Shown piece after piece: positions 32,476-43,542 of a stretch of 64,000 nt of DNA. Under the pieces are notes generated by a model that saw only the letters and a program-made list of their open reading frames with translations, had not been told where the DNA came from and searched no databases. A program made the position numbers and the translations under genes. How positions within the stretch are numbered: the first letter of the stretch is position 1; the number at the start of each line of letters is the position of its first letter. Source of the stretch: Powellomyces hirtus (Eukaryota > Chytridiomycota > Chytridiomycetes > Spizellomycetales > Powellomycetaceae). Location: NCBI GenBank assembly GCA_025526995.1, contig JAHLKG010000007.1, forward strand, positions 124,001 through 188,000, written 5' to 3'.

Positions 32476-35400
32476 TTACAAGAATGGCGACGACGCCTGG
32501 CGATGCAACTGGGCATCACTTTTCGACCGACTTCTCTGACTCGCGACCGAACTCGGGGACGACGCGGCCGAACCGACCAGCGACGACGTGCTCGCCGACT
32601 GCGGTATCTTTGCACGCTGCGGGTGTTCACCGCCCGCAATCCCCGCTGGCACGGGAACACTGTCGATAATGGTCCCGCTGGTCCCGCTGAGGATGCTGAG
32701 ATTACCGCTGACGTTTCGGAGCGTGTTGAGCATGACGCCCCCAACTGATTTGCGCTTGGTGGGCGGGCGCGGGCGGCGGGGTTCCGAGAGGGAGAGGCCA
32801 ACGGTGCTGCCTTCGATGTGTTGTTGGCCTTCGGTGAGGTGTAGGGTTTGCGGTTGTGGGGATTGTGGTGAATGTTGTTTCTGCTGTTGTTGCTGTTGCC
32901 GATGAGTTTGCAACAGTGTAGGTGAGGGCAAAGGCGGTTGCTCTTCTTTATCCATTGACTGCCCATCCGCACTCGGCATCCCAATGATCCAACTCCGGCG
33001 TTTCGTAAGCGACGATAAATCGCGCGAGAACCGACGGCCGAGGAGCATATCGCCAATACTGGGTCGTCTCTGGAGGGGTTCCCGTTTGATACCCGCTCGC
33101 CGGTCATCATGCGACACTGTATGCGGGGCGACGGGCAATCCTGAAGGTCGATCTGGGCGAGGTGTGGTGGTGATGGTGGATGGTGTTGTTGTTGTCGACT
33201 GCAACGATGCGGTGGACGCAGTCGCGATAGGACGGGGGAGGAGGCTGCTTTTGGGTCTAGCAAGTTCTTGCATGGAGTTCCAGAACGAGTTGCGGCGGAG
33301 GATTGGGGTTTTGCGGGCATCGCTGCCAGTGGAGCTGTGGCTTATATTGTCCGGCTTGTCTTGATGAAGTCCCGAATTCTGCGAGACACGACCGAGCTCA
33401 TCCAGCGTCATTGCTTGGTCCTCCACCGGTTTGATCGAGTCCTCACTCTCCCTCCACTGTGCTGAGGCAAAGACAGGTCGCGGTTGTGACTTCTCTGGTG
33501 ACTCAGAAGCTGTGGGAGAAGGCATGGCGGCAGCTTCCTCTTCATCTTCATCCTCAACATCATCTTCAACATTGTTGCCACTATCCCGGTCCATGATTCC
33601 AAACTGTTCATGCAAGGGGCGCGACCGATGAGTTCTTTCCAAGAGCAGGGATAGACCGGTCACCCACTGTTCATGGTCGTTCCAGTTGGTTGAGACAATC
33701 CGGACTTCTCGATGCGGGGTTTCGATGATGATGGCGTGTTCGGGGCCAGGCGGGTAATTCCGGTATTGTCGGTCTGGCTCTTTCCATCGCAGCGAGACGA
33801 TGAACACTATTGATATTGCAAGTCAGCACATTGACATGCAATCAGATGTGGTGCACGAATTTTGATTGACGTACCTGTTTTGGTCTGCATGTTCTTCTTG
33901 CCCTGGCTGGGGGGCTTAGGCGCCCAGTTCAACGCTCGTGAATATGGGTTCACCCAGAAGTATCGCAATTGAGGGTTACGGTTGTGTCGGTTGAATTTCT
34001 GAAACTGCAGCCATGACCAAAAGAAAAAGACGGTAAGCATTATACTCCCTGAAAGCGGATGCACGCACTCAAGCCATGGCGCTACTTACCCAACTGCCAA
34101 CCATGGTATGTGTAAGACTCTGGATATCTTTATCGCTCTTCTCCTGACTCTTGAACGATCCTTCGCTAAACACCGCGCTGCTACCACCCAGACTTCTGAG
34201 ACTGGCGAGGCTTTTTGCATTCTGCATGATATTTGTGAACGGACTGCTCGGATTTGCCGGGGCATCCGTAGTTTTCCGTCGCACGGGTTTCTGTTTCGGC
34301 AACATGTTGCGTGGCCGCATGCGCCGCATGGAACTGCTCGTGCTGGTGGAACCCTCGCCGCGGTTCTGGAGTCGCCATTCGGCAGTGCTAGACACAATGG
34401 AGTTGTTCTCATCTTCGTCCCAGTCGCTGTCCTGCATGTCAATGTCTTCCAAATTCAGAGAAGAAGACATCTCGCCGGTGCCTTCCGGATCGGCTGTCGC
34501 CGGGCTTCCCGGCTCTCCAGGCAAGGAGGGCGGGACAACACTCATGACGCTCATGACGGATGTCTGCAGCGTTTTATCATCCTGCTCCCCATCAATCTCC
34601 TCATCAATGTCCACTGAGGTATCTGTCAAGGGGTCAGCAAGGGCCGGTAGCGGCATGGGCGCTGGCGTCGCAGAGATACTCCTGAGAAGGTTCTCGTTGG
34701 AGTTCGACCGAGGGGTAGAACTGATAGTTGCCGAGGTGGAGGATGGCCCAACTCCAGAAGCCGGTCTCAGGTTTTTGGACGGTGGCAGCGGCCATGGCGC
34801 CGGCGATGCCTGCGGGGCGTACATTGTTCCCCACGAGTTCAGCGCTTTACGTTGTGAGGTGGTCAGGTACTGTTGTTGCAATGGGGATGATGGGGATGTT
34901 GGGGACGAAGGCCGGCGGAGATTCGAGGGCATGGACATTGCGCGCTCGTGCTCATCGTTGTCCGAAAGGTTCTTTGTGTCGACGGACAGGGTGGGATGTG
35001 AAACGGCCCGCGATATCCAAGATGTCGTATCAATGTCCGACACAAAGTCATCCATCGTAGTTCCACTTTCCACAAAGTTACTGGCCTCACTCAAAACTTT
35101 GTCTCGCCGTCTTTTTGGGCGCTGTTGGATAGTAAGAACCGAGGGCTGACCTGACGCGTAGAACCCAAATGCTTCTTCCGAGTTCCCGTCGCTCAGGGTC
35201 TGCATGCTACTATCAACGCACAGAACAAGGTCAACTTCACGGTCAACGATTTCCTCAAGCTGGACCATGAGCTTGTCTTGCGCCTTTGTGACTGCCAAGG
35301 AAAACTTTCCAGGAGTTTTCGTCGGGGACCTGGACAGGCGTGAGCGAGCTCTGATTGGTAGGCGCGATACGCTTTCCGCATCCTTTGCGTCGGTCGGGGT

Positions 35401-37209
35401 AGTCACCGTCTCAACCGCAACACCCTCCAAGGACAATCGTGCCACCACCATCGGTGAGACGTCTGGCTCGACGGCTTGTGCAATGCCTTCTCCCTTGCCG
35501 GTAATGTCCTGGTCAAAGTCGTAAAGAGGAACTGCTTTGAGCCGATTTGTGTCGTGTTGACGCTCTTTTACTGGTGTTGGAGACGCCTCTGCAGGAGACA
35601 AATCTCTCTTTGTCCAACTCTTGGCAGACTTTCGTTCCTCGGTCAGTGCCTCTTTGAACTCGTTCAGGAGATTTCGCGCCATTCTACGTGGCGTTTCAAA
35701 CTCCCGGACTATAAGAGCATCCTCAATATCTCCATCAACCGTTTCATCATCGTCGATGTGTCTACGGTTGCGTGTAACAGTCTGAATCTTTTCCTTCACC
35801 TCCTCCACTACGGCTTGAGGGGGCGTGGCAGGTCCTTTTTGCTGAAAAGCTTCGATGGTCTCCTGTGCTTCGGCCAGGAGCTTGACGAGTTCACCTCGCT
35901 CATACTCTGATTCCCGTACGGATTCTTCCAGTTCATTGATTTGCTGATGAGCATGAGACAGAGACGACGATAGAGACTCGACAAAAAATGTATGCTTTGA
36001 TGGAGATCTATCCGGGCTCGCCGGCGAGGAAGACGGGGCTGGCGACGATGGCCGTATAGGGAACTCAGTTTCCTGAACGCTTTTCAGAGATCCAGGAGAG
36101 GGCAAGTCCGGCGCCGTGAACGTTTGGGCCCGTGCTTCCATGATGAGGTCTTGACAATTCTGAGACAATGCTGCTTTCTCGCTCTCAAGTGCTATGATCA
36201 GTCCGCGAGACCGGCTCAGCTCGATTTCGAGTCTTGCCCGCAGTTGATCAAATGATTTGCTTTGCTGGCTGTTTGCGTTTTTCATGGCTTCCATCATTTC
36301 GACGCTCTGGCCATACGCGACATCCATTTGGCGAAGATTCTGACGCATCCGAGCGCCCTCCGCTTCAGCCTTGCTGGCCTGCTCGCGGATTTGCTGGTTT
36401 TGTAGTTCGAGATCCCAGATCTTTTCGTCCTTTTTGGCTGTGGATACAACGTCAGTTCTCCAACACTCCATTTGTTTCGGGTATGTGCAAAAGGAATGCC
36501 ACTCACATGCTGCATACGCATCCTTTTGTCGCTGTTTCCGTACACCCTCCAACTGGCTTTCCAACCGCGCGATTTTATCATGCATCTCCCGCTTCTCTTC
36601 ATTCAAGATCCCCAGGTCTCCCCGCAACATGCGGACCTGGTGTATGAGGTGATTATCTATATCCGAGGCAAGATCCGAATCCACAAATTTGTTGGTCCTG
36701 GATGCCGCCATCTTTCTCGGCGACTGGGGTTTCTTGAATCCGCGTCGAGAGAGTTTCCGCGGTGATGTCGGTGCAGGCGGTGGATCCTGAGCGGCTCGCC
36801 TTTTCTGCCCCGACGGCAGTGATTCGGGGCTGCTTGACCGTGACGACAATTTTCCCACGAACCCTTTCAACGAGCTCGATATGGCATCGAAATCATTTTC
36901 AATGTCGCGCATCAAGTCCAGAGAGGTTCGGCGGGCGGGCTCCGAGTCATTGCCAGAAGTTCCCGTTTCCGTTTCATGCAAGCGAGCACGGAGCTTATCG
37001 TGTTCCAGCAACAAGTTTTGCCCCACGGTGGCGGCAACGACCAGCTGCCCCTCGCATTCCTCCAGCCGCCTCCTCAACTCTTCGTTCTCGGCGCGCAATG
37101 TTCGGAGCGGGTTGGTGGACATCCCGCTGGCAGTTCGTTTTACCGTTGGTTCCGCTGGCACCGCCAACCCCGCGGCTGGCTTCTGGTCTGGGTATTCGTC
37201 AGTGATCAT
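32476..37209 (-). CDS. NUM1/Mcp5-like cortical anchor protein (coiled coil + PH)
   Basis: Four exons (37209-36507, 36437-34090, 34004-33875, 33806-32476) give 1,503 aa. The N-terminal third has long coiled coils (LRAENEELRRRLEECEGQL, EEKREMHDKIARLESQLEGV, KAEAEGARMRQNLRQMDVAY). The middle is Ser/Pro-rich and disordered. At about residues 1015-1120 is the Mcp5-type PH domain, split over three exons: THTMVGSW, then RYFWVNPYSRALNWAPKPP, IIIETPHREVRIVSTNW and WVTGLSLLLERT. This PH domain binds PI(4,5)P2 at the plasma membrane in Num1, ApsA and Mcp5, which anchor dynein and mitochondria. The ~380-residue tail after it is Ser-rich, with a Gln run. The start is the first ATG in frame (MITDEYPD); an upstream GTG-led extension was not used. 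Confidence 0.9.
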
Positions 37210-38047
37210 GGTGGGCGGCGGTGGCAGAAGTATCACTTTGCGAGGGGGAGTATCCTTCAGACGGTATTGGAAGCCCACGAGCGCCGCACTGGGGTAGGTT
37301 CAGGCCAAGCTTGATCCGACGAGTATGCTACTGAGAGTTTTTTCACGGTGGCGATGAGCAGACATGCCTTTAGGAAATAAGACTGAAGGATGAGCCCCGA
37401 TTGAGCCAAAAACCGAAAGAATGAGCGAACGTTGCAATATCCCCAAAAATGGTTAAATGAAGTTGGACCGCGTCTTGCAAAGCCACATCCCTCCGCAAGT
37501 GTGAGAAAAAAACGCGCAACCTTGTCGTTCCTTAACGAACACGATGATGACTGACGGGACTGCGACTGCGGATGATGACGTCGGGTACAGGGAGGGATAG
37601 TTGACACTTGACAGCTGGCATTCTGTGAAGGAGTTTCACGAGTGCAAGGACGTGGGGATGTAAACACTTTTGAGGAATACAGAAAGGAAATGCCATCTCA
37701 TTGGCGGGTGAGCCTCTGAAGCGGGTTTCTTCATGTGCGCACACACGTTCTGCGGGTCGGACGGGAGACTTCAAGCCTCATCTTCCGCGACATGACCGCT
37801 ACAACAACAAACGTCTATCAATGCTCTCCAAGGTAGCTATTGCAAACTGTCAAACTTGGCGTATCGCGCCAATCGCTGTACATCGTAACTGAGACCGTGT
37901 ACAACTTGAAGCTGTGCATTTGCGGCAATTTGTAATACGTCTGAAATCGTCCCCAGGGAGAAGTAAATCAATGGCACGTGCGCGACTGTGTGTCCGACGA
38001 ATCGGTGTGAGACAACGCCCGGTCGGTGACCTTTGGGACTTTGGGAC
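37210..38047. promoter_or_regulatory. Divergent intergenic region, NUM1-like / small gene A
   Basis: About 0.9 kb. No ORF with a recognisable motif; the right end leads into the TATA box of small gene A. Confidence 0.45.
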
Positions 38048-38054
38048 TATAAAG
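38048..38054 (+). promoter_or_regulatory. TATA box of small gene A
   Basis: TATAAAG lies 84 bp upstream of the ATG at 38132. Confidence 0.6.
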
Positions 38055-38131
38055 AGCCGCGACAGCGCCGCTCTCGCCGGACTCTCTAACCATCAAGATA
38101 AAACCTACGTATACCACTCGTATCTTCAAAC

Positions 38132-38452
38132 ATGTCAAAAAACTCTTCTTCCTCCAACACCGGAACCAACGACCGCTACGGTGACTACAAGACCACCAGT
38201 AGCGGATCAGACCGTCATGTAAGCCTACACAGCTGTCAAAAAAAAGTACAAAAACAATGTACCAACCACCACCATCAACCAGGGAAACCACACATGCACC
38301 CGCGACTACGGCAACTCGAGCCAGACCCACTGGTCCAAGAATGACGGATCGTATGGTTACGTCAACCCCGATGCCTCGGTCTACCACCGTTCCTCGGATG
38401 GAACGGTACCTACATTGCACCCAACGGAAACACATACCAGAAAAAGCACTAG
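38132..38452 (+). pseudogene. Small two-exon gene A with a one-base frameshift
   Basis: Exons 38132-38218 and 38283-38452, with a 64-nt GTAAGC...CAG intron. The product starts MSKNSSSSNTGTNDRYGDYK and continues GNHTCTRDYGNSSQTHWSKN, DGSYGYVNPDASVYHRSSDG. Right after this, near 38400, the frame that would continue the Gly/Tyr/Asn-rich pattern (GTYIAPNGNTYQKKH, stop at 38450-38452) is offset by one base. Reading on without the shift gives unrelated sequence. Gene B at 39014 is a paralogue. Such short tyrosine- and glycine-rich proteins occur in fungi, but I know of no function. The shift may be a real mutation, a sequencing error or an overlooked splice. Confidence 0.6.
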
Positions 38453-38889
38453 ACTAGCGAGAGTGGCCTTCCTACAGAGATCTATCCATCCCTCCAATCC
38501 CGATGGAGTCCTCTGTTTTCGAACTCTGTATGTGAAGATGTGCTATGTATGCCCCGCAACCATCCCCCCACACTCGATATCACGGGATACTTTTTACCAT
38601 CTGCACCAATACCAATTGAGCATGAGAATGACACCCGGCAATTGTGTTGCTCGTAGTGAGAGTATTGATTCGGAACATACCAAGCGTTAGCCCCGCCAAT
38701 AGCTGTCCTCACCTGAAACTGGGTGAGCGGGATGTGTACCTTGCCCCATCTCATTTGTGTCAACCCGCATTACACCTTGTGCCTGGAGGGTTCAGTAAGA
38801 CAATTGAATGGCAGGGTGGGAGGTGGTGACCCTATCGTTTCGCTCACCCCCTTTTTTTTCCTCGTGTGAGACGAGTCTGGCGGACAAGA
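38453..38889. other. Intergenic between small genes A and B
   Basis: About 440 bp; no gene supported. Ends in the promoter of small gene B. Confidence 0.5.
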
Positions 38890-38896
38890 TATAAAA
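38890..38896 (+). promoter_or_regulatory. TATA box of small gene B
   Basis: TATAAAA lies 124 bp upstream of the ATG at 39014, followed by a CT/CA-rich leader like that of gene A. Confidence 0.6.
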
Positions 38897-39013
38897 CAGT
38901 GACAGCTCCTCTACACTTTGATCACTAAACAACAGCAATCTCGCTTAACTCTGGTCCACCATCAACACCTATCACCAACGTTACCCTACCTCACCATCGA
39001 TACTTTGATAAAC

Positions 39014-39370
39014 ATGGCCGACCATGCCACCCCTCCCGCCGTCAAAACCAACGCCTGCCACGGTGACTACATAGTCACCGTGAGCGGAACACAAGCACTT
39101 GAAAAAGTCCCGCACTATCCTACCTGTCACAAAACACGCCTCCAAACTGACACAACCAATCACTGGTAGTGGAACCACACCTGCGAGCGAGACTACGGTT
39201 ACGCTCAGCAAACCCATTATTCCGACAAGGAGGGGTCGTTCGGAGTCAAAAACCCCGATAAATCGGACTACCACCGATCTGCGGAGGGTTTGGGGACTTG
39301 GGGTGCACCCAATCTGTACACCAGAAACGGCATTGAACAAGCTATCTATCCACCCAGAGTCGGAATGTAG
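39014..39370 (+). CDS. Small two-exon protein B, paralogue of gene A
   Basis: Exons 39014-39106 and 39170-39370 give 97 aa; a donor at 39080 (GTGAGC, better consensus) would also keep frame and shorten exon 1. The product reads MADHATPPAVKTNACHGDYI then WNHTCERDYGYAQQTHYSDK, EGSFGVKNPDKSDYHRSAEG and GTWGAPNLYTRNGI. Shared with gene A: GDY near the exon end, NHTC.RDYG, QTH.S, G S.G..NPD.S.YHRS..G, and intron position. No signal peptide or membrane segment is seen. The conserved Tyr/Gly/His spacing suggests short beta-hairpin repeats, but this is inference. Function unknown. Confidence 0.62.
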
Positions 39371-39782
39371 TTTGGATGTGTTATGTATGTAGTGGGTAAG
39401 CTGACGTAGTTTGTGAAAATTGAAGTACTGAAGGAAATTCATCTAGTGTATCCAGTGTTTGAAAGATGCATAGTGAGTAGTGTAAATAAACGTGCAATAA
39501 TCCACTCATCAGGTGGCGAGAGGTGTTTTTGGCCGAATGTGGCTTGGCAGCGAGTGCAGACGCGCTTTCCGCCCTGCAAACTCCGACTAACACAATAAGA
39601 CAAAATAGCCATCACTCATATCTGCACTCTGAATTTATTGCGAAAATAATTTAGAAACAATGACATGCACAACACGCATTAACACACACTGGGAATCTAT
39701 GTCCAAAAAAAAACCCAAACGACCTTAGAGCCCACCTCGAAAATTCAGATTATTCCACACTTCTCGGCCGCCCCTCCTCCCC
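39371..39782. other. Convergent 3' region
   Basis: About 410 bp between small gene B and the membrane-protein gene. No gene is supported. Confidence 0.5.
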
Positions 39783-41952
39783 TCAGTTCTTTCTCTCATT
39801 CTGTACTAGCTTTTCAAACTCCAAGTTCATGACATTCTCTTTATCTTTCTCCTCCTCCTCGCCTTTACTCGTCCTGGCACGGGATCGCGACCGTGACCCA
39901 TTTCTCTTTGTCCTCGATTTCGATCTCGACCTGCTGCGGGACGATTTCTTCCTGCCTCGGCTTGCCTCGCTCGCGGCATCACTGTCGTGACCATGATCGT
40001 CTCGACGTGTTCGGCTGCGGCTGCGGCTGCGTTGTCGCGTCGGCGCGGGGTGGTAGTGGGTTGCCGCGGGGCCGTAGAGGGGTGGAGCGGTGTACATGTC
40101 TAGCCAGGATTGTTGCGGAGGAATCATGTGTGGCATGTATGGCATCCCGCCAATTATTGGCGGTGGTGGTGGGTGATGCATGTAGTATGGGCTCACGGAT
40201 GATCCTTGGGATGAGGATGAGTAGACTGACATTGGAGGTTGGGGTGGCGGGTGCGGGGTTCGGAGCAGGGTAGGCGGGGGTGGTTGAACGACAATGTTGG
40301 GCGTTGCGGGGAGCGGCGGAGCGGTGGAGAGCATCGAGCCCGGAGTGAAGAGCGACTGCTCCCAAATTGTTTTCTTTGTGCGGAGACTTTCAGCACCTGT
40401 TGATTTTGACGATGACGATGACGAAGAAGAGGATGACGCTGCGGACCGCGATGAGGATGAGCCCGAGGGGGAGACCTGGGACGCGAGGGAGGTTGCTGAC
40501 GCGTTGCTTCTGCTGGTATGAATGTTAAGCAGCCGTGCCGGATGGTCTTGTCTGATCCCCGATGCAGCCACCATGCGGGCCTGTTGGTGTTTGGGCAAGA
40601 AATTGATCAAAGGCACATCATCTTCCGCATTCAATAAATTCGGGGTAGATTTCGTTCGTTTCAATTGCCGGCCACGCGTGTTGCTGCGGGTGGTGCTGCG
40701 GCTTCGGTTGCTGTGGGCGCTGATGCTGCTTTGGCCGCTGGAGGACGCGGCAGAGGACGGGACGCGCGATTGCTGTTGTTGGAGGGTGAACTCGTCTAAT
40801 GCGGCTTTGCGGAGGCGGGCGCGCTGACTGTCGGCTTCGCTACCCCGAGGTGTCGAGCACGGTGGTTTGGCGCCTGGTGGACGGCGCGGCATGGTTTTGG
40901 TGGGCGTGATGGGCATGATGGGCTCGAGAATCAAGCTAGTGGAAGACATATTGGGTGGTTCTGCTGCTCTGGCCAGCTCGGAAACCTGCTTGTCAGAGTC
41001 TACCGGCTGCGGTTCCGCCACAGTTGGCAATACCTCCCGCTGTCCCTTCCTCCACAACCCGAACCCACCCACTGCGGGTCCCTTGCGCTGCTGCCTAATC
41101 CAATCCGCGACGGGATCTTTCGTCTTTGTCTTGTACTGCTGACCCGCCGCGGGTTCCACGCTGGTCGGATTCGTCCGGATCCCAAACAAATCCACGAGTG
41201 CGATCCGGGGCTTGGACGCCTCGTCATCATTGTGATACGTATTCTTTTGTCGCAAGACATTGTTGTTTCCTCCTCGGTTCTGGTGTTTCCGCTGGTGTTT
41301 GAGACATACACCGACGAACGCGCACAGGATGCCGAGGAGGACGAGCGGAATGCCGATGATGAGCGTTTTAGCGAGTGCGCCGAGGGACGACCAACCGGCT
41401 GGTTGGGGCGGGGCGGTCGACGTCGTGCCGAGCGGTTCGGCGCGGAGGAAAGATGTGGGTGAGGATGGGAGTTGCGGCTGGGTTGGCTGTAATTGCGGCT
41501 GTGGTTGTGGTTGTGGTTGTTGTGGCTGCTGTTGCTGCTGCTTTTGTTGAACAACAGGATCCGGCCCGGGTGTAATGTCCACACCACTCGTCGTCGCAAC
41601 AGCGCTTGTCGCCGTACCTGCAGCTTGAACCACCGTAACCGAATTCGTGACTTGACTCACAGCAGTAGCACCACCCGTCGTCGCCGGGCGAGTGAACGTC
41701 GCAGTCGTACGTAAAGGCGGCAGCACCACCGGCTGCAACGCACCAAACTCCACCGGAATTGTATCGGACGCGACGAGCAATGCGCGCGGAATGCGGTGCG
41801 GCCAGGCCCGCGTGTCGGCCAACAGACCCATGACTGGTACAGAGAGAAACAGTCGACGTCAGTTGGCTTCATAGATGGCTTTGAAAGGCGGCCTGCTGCT
41901 ACGAACCTGCTACGGCCGAAACGAGGACGGACGCAGAAGTCCGTATCATCAT
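39783..41952 (-). CDS. Type I membrane protein with RS-rich cytoplasmic tail
   Basis: Two exons (41952-41907 and 41833-39783, intron 73 nt) give 698 aa. Only the two-exon model yields a signal peptide: MMIRTSASVLVSAVAVMGLL then ADTRA. The lumenal or extracellular part is Thr/Val-rich, then Gln/Pro repeats. One transmembrane helix follows (LIIGIPLVLLGILCAFVGVC, near residues 185-205), then a basic stop-transfer KHQRKHQNR. The ~490-residue tail is Ser/Pro-rich, with a poly-Ser run, a His/Pro stretch, and an Arg/Ser-dipeptide region near the end. The layout recalls fungal cell-wall or polarity sensors (Mid2, Axl2 types), but no specific family motif is visible. Function unknown. Confidence 0.72.
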
Positions 41953-43542
41953 CACTGTTTCCCAACGTCCAATGTCCGGGAGAAGCAACTCAAAACCAAA
42001 AACCGCCGACCGAACGAACAAAGTGACGGAGGGAGAGAGCAAGAGAGAGAGAAAGACAGGTCACCCCTTTCCTTCCTTTCCTATCCTTTCCGTTCCTTCC
42101 TTTATCCAACCTAAAGCTTCCTCACTACTGTGTCGCAAAAACAGGTCGAGAAAGCGTCGCACGGATGTTCTTGTTGTTAGAAAGCGCTTTCCACTTGTCG
42201 CACTTCTTTTTGATGTTTGTTTTCGAACGCCAGTCAGGGCAGTCAGGGAGGCCTACTCAGTCAACGCGGGGTGTCGGAGCGCGCGCGCGGGGCGGAGGCG
42301 ATGAGCAAAGAACGGTGTGCAATGGAAGACGCCTTGTTAAATAAAAAGGGGGAAGGAAAGACGCGGGCTATGATAGGATCGCAAAGCAACACAAAAAGCA
42401 CACATGCCAAAACGCGTACGGACACGCGCGTCTCGAAAGTGTTCTTTTTCTCCTGGCTGACGTGATGAATGGGTAGACACTGAAATAGAACAAACGTTGT
42501 GTTTGCGTAATAGTACCCAAAATGCTTATCATCATAACGGACCTTCTGCTTGATACGGTAGCTAAAACCAACGCTGGATGCAAACGGTCAGCTGATCACT
42601 GATTATTGCTTCTGTAATATGCACTTTTGTCCGCCTGCTTTCGTGGCTAGCCTGGATGCTGCGCGCGCGCGGCTGGGGACGGTACTGCGCATAGGGTGGG
42701 AGTCGTCATAGAAGGAAAACAGGCACGGGTGGCTACGTCGTGTGTGGCTGTGATTTTCATGCTGACTGTGACCTAGCTAAGGTAGCTTACTGAGTCATTG
42801 GTAATTTCAAATCGGTGGCGCGGGACTACTTCGAGTTCGGTGTGTGCTGATGCGTTCGCGAGAAGCATACTCCCGCGCGCCACCAGATTTCGACTTGAGG
42901 TGACAAAGAAGCCTTGTCATTTCCTGGACACCCACTCCATCAACATATTGCCAGACTCTGATCACGTGTCCAAATCTGGGGGTGAATCACTATCTATTCC
43001 GCCCTTCGCATGAGTGGGACAAAGTCGGACTGAGAACCGACTGCGCACGTCAGAGCCCTAGCTTTGGATAAAAGCGGTCACTCGCAAACTTGGTCGATGC
43101 AGGATCAGAACGCGCAGGTTATAACTCGTCAGCTTTGGCTTACAGTGAGTGAGACCACAAACAAATGTCACATCTGAGAAACATTGCATTACGCTGTGCC
43201 GTACGTTAGCTGGGACATGATGCGCCATTTCTGTGATCTTCCTCTAGTACAACACTTCTCAAAGTTGATTGCGCTGTTTACTGCTGCGTGTATACTCTCC
43301 AAAACGAGCGCGGAAAAACCAACGCTACAGAAATCTGTAGGATTCAACAACGACGCGCCTACTATAGTCGCGCGAAATTGCTTACTCAATCTTACGCAAT
43401 GCATGAGTCAGCCGCCAGCAAACGAACATTTTTGTTTTTGACGCAACTTTCTTTGTGTTTGCCTTGTTGACAAAACCATCCCGGCAATTCCTGACATTAA
43501 AGCCCAATCGTTGGGACTTTCACCAACACTGTCTCGCCAAAC
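41953..43542. promoter_or_regulatory. Divergent intergenic region, membrane protein / TSR1
   Basis: 1.6 kb with only short ORFs, a short GCGCGC alternation at 42662-42671, and no recognisable coding motif. It must hold both promoters. Confidence 0.45.

Noticed and set aside
38981..39442. 153-codon minus ORF across small gene B
   Set aside because: Shadow of gene B, which has the better-supported promoter, intron and paralogue.
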